Assembly: GCA_963930775.1 (NCBI GenBank)
Contig: OZ005690.1
Span: forward strand, 14,561,974-14,625,973
Length of the DNA stretch: 64,000 bases
Reading direction: 5' to 3'
From: Cliona cf. orientalis
Lineage: Eukaryota > Porifera > Demospongiae > Clionaida > Clionaidae
Positions 48,701 to 64,000 of the stretch are shown here, one piece after another. The first letter of the stretch is position 1; each line of letters begins with the position of its first letter. Below the pieces are notes generated by a model, which was given only the letters and a program-made list of their open reading frames with translations, was not told where the DNA came from and searched no databases. The position numbers and the translations under genes were made by a program.

Positions 48701-49361
48701 TCGCTCTCATTTGACTTTAAACAAACCTTCTTGAGCTTCAGAGATCTGACAAAGTCCCTTCGCTGCCGTTGGACAACTGCCTCGGTGTCGATACTTCAGA
48801 TTTATTCATAAAAAAAGTCGACTAAACGTGAGTCGATGTCCTTCTCATAGCTTCTTTATTATTCTTCTATCGATATTGCTCGCTTGTGATAGCTAAATTG
48901 GTGGTATCTGAGCAATAAAGCGAAGAATCGATACAAAGAGAAGCTCCAAGCAGTCGGTCTTGGTATCCAAGACGATCCTTACAAGCCTGAGAACGGCAGT
49001 AGGCGTAACTTGAACGTCGACTTCGGCCGCTTAGCTAATTAGCGCCACGGGCGGAATCCCTCTATAGCGAGGGATTCGATCAGTACTCACCATGTCTTTA
49101 ACATTCACATTGGCATGAGACTGCAACAGTAGCTTCACCACTTCAGGATGGCCTTTCCTGGATGCCCTGTGAAGAACTGTGCGGCCATACTGTGAGAAAA
49201 ACCATAAAAGCAATATTGACACTTATCATATATATATCAGTATCGTCATGTTAATCTAATTTTATCCCTGGCAGAAAGCCTGCAGCACTCTACATCATCA
49301 GTAACCTATCATAATGTATTTTTATTACGTATACAGCAGCTATTATTACCTTAGTTGCCAT
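24410..49361 (-). CDS. Composite ANK-FYVE-ROCO-Ig-RING-ZU5-SAM-SAM-Death signalling protein
   Basis: Very likely an intracellular receptor or scaffold linking a GTPase switch to ubiquitin ligase and Death-domain outputs; function is inferred from domains only. Exons (minus): possible 12-nt start exon 49361-49350, 49189-49091, 46920-46822, 40973-40875, 40313-40218, 39078-38980, 38141-38043, 34827-34729, 33101-33038, 32522-32473, 32408-32270, 32203-32012, 31080-28706, 28623-28335, 28253-28155, 28089-27985, 27853-27673, 27608-27445, 27336-26774, 26710-26558, 26489-26312, 26157-25984, 25894-25785, 25692-25485, 25423-25314, 25245-25110, 24735-24410. Every join keeps frame with GT-AG borders, giving about 2,105 residues: ANK 5-255, FYVE 256-318, helical 319-382, Roc-COR 383-1174, Ig 1175-1270, SAM-like 1271-1338, RING 1339-1399, coil 1400-1453, ZU5 1454-1641, extension to 1751, SAM 1752-1846 and 1847-1952, Death 1998-2105. 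The least certain points are the start exon and the join 32012/31080, across an intron of about 930 bp. Confidence 0.85.
25314..26157 (-). other. Tandem SAM domains (four exons)
   Basis: Each SAM domain is split over two exons at the same place and phase: 26157-25984 with 25894-25785, and 25692-25485 with 25423-25314. The halves read MSYEQLAVWLTNHPQF plus ARINGYVFLSLNESTLSQFG, and MSNEQLAQWLRHHPSL plus ARINGYAFLSLNESRLERFS. The matching split and similar introns show that one exon pair was duplicated in tandem. SAM domains commonly form polymers, so they may drive oligomerisation of the receptor. Confidence 0.9.
26312..27336 (-). other. ZU5 domain exon plus C-terminal extension
   Basis: Exon 27336-26774 (563 nt) encodes a ZU5-type beta domain: LVEWNGLKLHIHAGSI, CTIFIKASLAGDYEIPENT, KPITVEIQHCS and GFSGVCVVEE. 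Exons 26710-26558 and 26489-26312 continue with DGQWEIHPAQP and a conserved-looking strand-rich segment that may take the place of UPA, though I cannot show UPA homology. In UNC5, ankyrins and PIDD, ZU5 precedes UPA and Death; here two SAM domains sit between. Confidence 0.85.
27445..27853 (-). other. RING finger exon and following coiled coil
   Basis: Exon 27853-27673 has a complete C3HC4 RING: CTKCAVC, then C..SCGHTFCQLC and CPVC. This is the E2-binding fold of ubiquitin ligases, so the protein may ubiquitinate itself or its partners. Exon 27608-27445 follows with a charged heptad-like stretch (EVERLRKEYSLEEKKLIEEF), probably a coiled coil. Confidence 0.92.
27985..28253 (-). other. Small helical (possibly SAM-like) region, two exons
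   Basis: Exons 28253-28155 and 28089-27985 encode about 68 residues including MSDRQFLLYLNANGIYYDVC and SSYESWSLDLILTFTEKNAL. The arrangement of helices recalls SAM or related helical folds, but no diagnostic motif is present, so the name is tentative. Confidence 0.5.
28335..28623 (-). other. Ig-like domain exon
   Basis: The exon encodes about 96 residues with an Ig fold signature: a B/C-strand YQWSRI and an F-strand KYAGTYLCVIS, with a lone LKIDC before it. There is no signal peptide or membrane segment around it, so this would be a cytosolic Ig domain, as known in MALT1. It joins the Roc-COR exon in phase 0 and the next exon in phase 1. Confidence 0.82.
28706..31080 (-). other. Roc-COR GTPase exon (single 2,375-nt exon)
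   Basis: One exon encodes a ROCO module of about 791 residues. A P-loop LSGVPRSGKTTF lies near 30976-30950, a switch II DTGGQ near 30313-30299 and a G4-like GTHVD near 30067-30053. After it comes a COR-type region (LPPSWYMFSIVLRRM, LLSRLHKILGIVMYFPE). About 215 residues separate the P-loop from DTGGQ, of which roughly 100 are Ser/Thr/Gln/Glu-rich, an unusually long insertion for a Roc domain. An in-frame ATG at 31126, just upstream of the acceptor, could give a separate N-terminus, but phase 1 entry at 31080 matches the upstream exon exactly. Confidence 0.93.
32012..32203 (-). other. Helical linker exon between FYVE and GTPase
   Basis: The exon encodes about 64 residues with regularly spaced leucines and isoleucines (LTADELRILNIVLVEYMDKL) and ends ECLQQIGQRELAGIIKNQ. 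I do not recognise a named domain; the pattern would suit a small helical bundle. It enters in phase 1 from the FYVE exon and leaves in phase 1 into the large exon at 31080, which is the join that makes one gene out of the ankyrin-FYVE and GTPase halves. A disrupted paralogue is at 2743-2530. Confidence 0.75.
32270..32522 (-). other. FYVE-type zinc-finger exons of the composite gene
   Basis: Two exons (32522-32473 and 32408-32270) join in phase 0 to give eight cysteines in the FYVE spacing: CAQC, then YRRQHYCHKC, VCDSCS and RVCDRC. The RRxHYCHKC stretch corresponds to the basic R(R/K)HHCR motif that contacts PI3P on endosomes, and RVC is also a family signature. The N-terminal WxxD motif is absent, so it is FYVE-like and lipid binding is not assured. 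The paralogous exons at 3081-3035 and 2945-2801 keep all eight cysteines. Confidence 0.88.
33173..34504. mobile_element. 1.33-kb element with TCTAATATAGGCGCC ends
   Basis: The ends are TACCGTATATGTTCTAATAT and the inverse near 34480-34504, with GGCGCC-rich subterminal repeats. It lies between the last ankyrin exons at 34729 and 33101. A partial relative (GGCGCC, CATTAGAACGT) runs off the window at about 63860-64000. I see no coding region inside. Confidence 0.72.
34992..35770. mobile_element. Nested foldback elements
   Basis: One element (34992-35511) has ends GAGTCCCAATTCCAAAATCG / CGATTTGTGAATTGGGACTC and ATGATGAAA repeats. A second pair of arms (about 35160-35420 and 35520-35770) shares the left arm's interior and pairs outside it, giving a hairpin of several hundred bases. 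Probably one foldback inserted into another. Confidence 0.7.
36621..36670. mobile_element. 50-bp palindromic insertion, same family
   Basis: The palindrome begins TAATCTCGTGCCCAGCCCCC and ends with the inverse, flanked by GTGCAAGTA at 36612-36620 and 36671-36679 (9-base target duplication). Confidence 0.9.
36831..37456. mobile_element. 625-bp element with 120-bp inverted arms
   Basis: Arms at about 36831-36955 and 37338-37456 are inverted copies (AGTAGGGATGGCAGGGTCAA in the left arm and its inverse in the right). Lies in an ankyrin intron of the composite gene. Confidence 0.75.
39286..40027. mobile_element. 740-bp element with TACCCCGCGC ends, holding a nested element
   Basis: Inverted ends TACCCCGCGCACACATTGCG and its counterpart near 40005-40027 (GCGCATGCGCGCGGGGTAA). 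A second element with ends TACCGTAAATCGCGAATATT is nested at about 39484-39673. A related right end occurs at 24000-24107, just downstream of the composite gene. Confidence 0.7.
41792..43558 (+). pseudogene. Decayed THAP plus DDE (Harbinger/ISL2EU-like) transposase
   Basis: A THAP zinc finger begins MPLTCVVVN at 41792, hits a stop at 41819-41821, and resumes in another frame with VKFFRFPAEREEREAWISAI and YSRLCSAHFVSG up to 41980. A coiled segment lies near 42720-42840. From 42896 one frame carries a DDE_Tnp_4-type nuclease: first acidic IDTE at 43073-43084, then a stop at 43085; SNYKKVLIGIAPTGAITFIS; LAD at 43253-43261, then a stop at 43262; and IHVERVIGQLKNKYKIL near 43400. It ends at 43558. 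THAP plus DDE_Tnp_4 is typical of ISL2EU/IS4EU DNA transposons. Several stops and frameshifts show it is dead. Confidence 0.85.
44662..45122. mobile_element. 461-bp inverted-repeat element, likely parent of the tiny palindromes
   Basis: Terminal repeats of roughly 80 bases beginning TAGTCTCGCGCGCCAGCCCC, flanked by ACCACGTGC at 44653-44661 and 45123-45131. The termini and the 9-base duplication match the 39-51-bp palindromes, so these look like internally deleted versions. Confidence 0.85.
45382..46072. mobile_element. Tc1/mariner-like non-autonomous element, copy 2 (inverted)
   Basis: A 691-bp relative of the element at 23228-23930 in the opposite orientation, with the same terminal repeats. 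It is preceded by TA but followed by CA, so one target copy has mutated. The interiors align along their length as reverse complements. Confidence 0.9.
47051..47479. mobile_element. MITE family with AAGCGCATGCGCTT repeats, copy 1
   Basis: About 430 bp, beginning TACCGTATTTTCTCGCTATT and ending with the inverse. The interior repeats TTAAGCGCATGCGCTTA-like palindromes. Lies in an ankyrin intron of the composite gene. Confidence 0.82.
48267..48293. mobile_element. Partial TAGCCTCGT-family palindromes
   Basis: A decayed hairpin at about 48239-48293 shares the arms CTCGTACCCAGGCCCTTT and AAAGGGCCTGGTAC. Related partial copies lie at about 34025-34075 and 44252-44300. No target duplication could be defined for these three. 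Confidence 0.6.
48388..48611. mobile_element. MITE family A (TACCGTATAGCCGG), 5 copies
   Basis: A 200-225-bp element with terminal repeats TACCGTATAGCCGGAAA and an interior of alternating AAATTTGGCGG/CCGCCAAATTT blocks. Other copies: 13684-13898, 18703-18922, 21569-21793 and 60079-60272. All lie in introns or intergenic DNA of the two duplicated segments or their flanks. Confidence 0.9.
48633..49040 (+). pseudogene. Unrecognised coding-like fragments
   Basis: A frame opens MASEVDEAYRLDISKEYRTE at 48633 and stops after about 33 codons. A second, starting near 48902, reads NKAKNRYKEKLQAVGLGIQD and stops near 49040. The composition looks protein-like, and the two pieces could be exons or debris of a mobile element on the opposite strand to the host gene, lying in its first long ankyrin intron. 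I cannot name the family. Confidence 0.35.
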
Positions 49362-49867
49362 TATAGATGATTATCAATCATACCATCAGATCAGGAATAT
49401 CAATATTAAAAAGACTTCATGCCAAAATTAATGTACTAAGCTTGCTAGCTAGTATATAACTCAAGATGCTATTACGATGAAAAGAATGAAGCACCTCACT
49501 AACCTAGCTACTTATTTATAGCGAACTACTGTATAGCTATATATATACCGGTAGCCACTATTATATATCTGCAAATGCTATAATACATTATGACATCATA
49601 TCCGGTGCATGTTAATCACAGCAATTGTCATTCTGCCATAGACAATTTTAAGTTACAATTAATTACAGATCCTCTGCTATCATAAGCTATGAATATCATT
49701 ATCAAGCCAGTCACATGACATGTACAAACAATATTATGTTAACAGTAATCTCTTAATCTGTACAACAATAGACAATTAATATAGTAATCATAATAGCAAT
49801 AATTATAATATTATTATATAATAGCTGCTATGAAAAGAAAAGGAACAGAAAATATCTTCTTTTTTGG

Positions 49868-63218
<13,351 letters not shown>

Positions 63219-64000
63219 GATGGACCACTTCTTTTATAGTCTATGTGTGTATGTATGTACATAATATTATATAAAGCAAATGTGTGCACACAATAATAAA
63301 ACTTTTACGTGATGTGTGTGCGTCTGTCTGTCTGAGTATACTGGAAGGGTCCAGCCTTGTACATGTATATAGCTCCACCCAGAACCACACCACCCCCTTA
63401 ATTAAATGAGCTCGACAGTTGTATGTAGTCTAAGTTTAGCTTGCTATTTTCACGCTCTATTGGTTTATCATTACGAGCAAATTTCACAGACATAACGATG
63501 ACAGTGTTACAGTACATTACACATCCATTCGGGCACTACTAATCGTCAATTTTGCATTCCAAATCACAGTTTTCCCTCTAAACAAGATGATAGCCTATAA
63601 TATAATAATAAATATATAACTCATTCAATATTGTACCATAACTAGGATTAATTCTTGGCTACATGCAGGTTGCAAATATGGAATGATAGTTTGATAAAGT
63701 TATTCAAATCCCACTGTGAAATGGAGCAAATTCCAAATGCAACCCTATCCACTCGACATGGTAATTCTGGTATGGACGAGACTACTACCAAATTCCATAC
63801 ATATCCCATTAACACATCATACATACTGTAAAAGTTCTAATTACAGCACAAAAAATAATTTAGAATCACGTTTGGTGCTCCCATTAGAACGTTTTAAAAT
63901 TACTTAAGGCGCCAGTTTTCATATATCTGACTGTACTTCGCGCTATAATTAAAACGATAATAATATTATCCAATCCCAAGTGGCGCTAACATTAGAACGT
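63219..64000. other. Upstream region of AP-2 alpha
   Basis: Presumed promoter side of AP-2 alpha, the ATG being at 63218. AT-rich, with no clear TATA or initiator that I can defend. From about 63860 to the edge it is a GGCGCC/CATTAGAACGT element related to 33173-34504. Confidence 0.5.

Larger units (their letters stand above)
33038..49189 (-). other. Ankyrin-repeat exons of the composite gene (8 exons)
   Basis: Seven exons (49189-49091, 46920-46822, 40973-40875, 40313-40218, 39078-38980, 38141-38043, 34827-34729) each encode one whole ankyrin repeat of 33 codons (32 in 40313-40218), starting and ending in phase 0. The consensus TALHxASxNGHPEVVKLLL is plain, e.g. TALHDASWNGHPEVVKLL. The eighth (33101-33038) is a shortened cap repeat ending in phase 1. 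Ankyrin repeats are protein-binding solenoids, so this end is the likely ligand or partner sensor. Introns are bloated by transposons; the one between 46822 and 40973 holds a 5.4-kb insertion with a decayed transposase. Confidence 0.93.

Overview
The window is eukaryotic: AT-rich, intron-rich, with GT-AG splicing throughout and very many short inverted-repeat transposons. Its gene content (a metazoan AP-2 alpha adaptin, and a ROCO GTPase joined to ZU5, SAM and Death domains) points to an early-branching animal, most likely a sponge. That assignment is inferred from domain style and not from a search. All recognised host genes lie on the minus strand.

Reading along the minus strand: (1) 63218-49868 is a complete 20-exon AP-2 complex alpha subunit gene, with one apparent single-base frameshift in exon 5. 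(2) 49361-24410 is a very large gene that I reconstructed exon by exon with every splice phase agreeing. It encodes about 2,100 residues: ankyrin repeats, a FYVE-type zinc finger, a helical linker, Roc-COR GTPase, an Ig-like domain, a small helical (SAM-like) region, a RING finger, coiled coil, ZU5 plus extension, two SAM domains and a C-terminal Death domain. I know of no described family with this full layout, so it is the best candidate for an undescribed signalling protein. (3) 22371-13387 is a second, 5'-truncated AP-2 alpha copy (exons 8-20) with a stop, frameshifting indels and an insertion in an exon. (4) 12695-2530 is a second copy of the ankyrin-FYVE half of the large gene, with a nonsense codon and a 4-base frameshift, ending before the GTPase exon.

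Items 3 and 4 are one paralogous segment (about 1.95-23.03 kb) of 31.17-58.96 kb. The two segments are separated by the unique 3' half of the large gene, which suggests an old tandem duplication followed by loss of the second GTPase half. Because the segments align, several transposon insertions can be dated and bounded by their empty site in the other copy.

The rest is transposon-derived: a decayed THAP plus DDE transposase (41.8-43.6 kb), a Tc1/mariner-like non-autonomous pair, several families beginning TACCGTA, a 461-bp element and 39-51-bp palindromic relatives that all carry perfect 9-bp target duplications, a 1.39-kb element with minisatellite arms, and long GA/CT arrays in AP-2 alpha introns. 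I saw no tRNA, rRNA or CRISPR array. Coordinates of exons were counted by eye and may be off by a base or two; element borders by a few bases.
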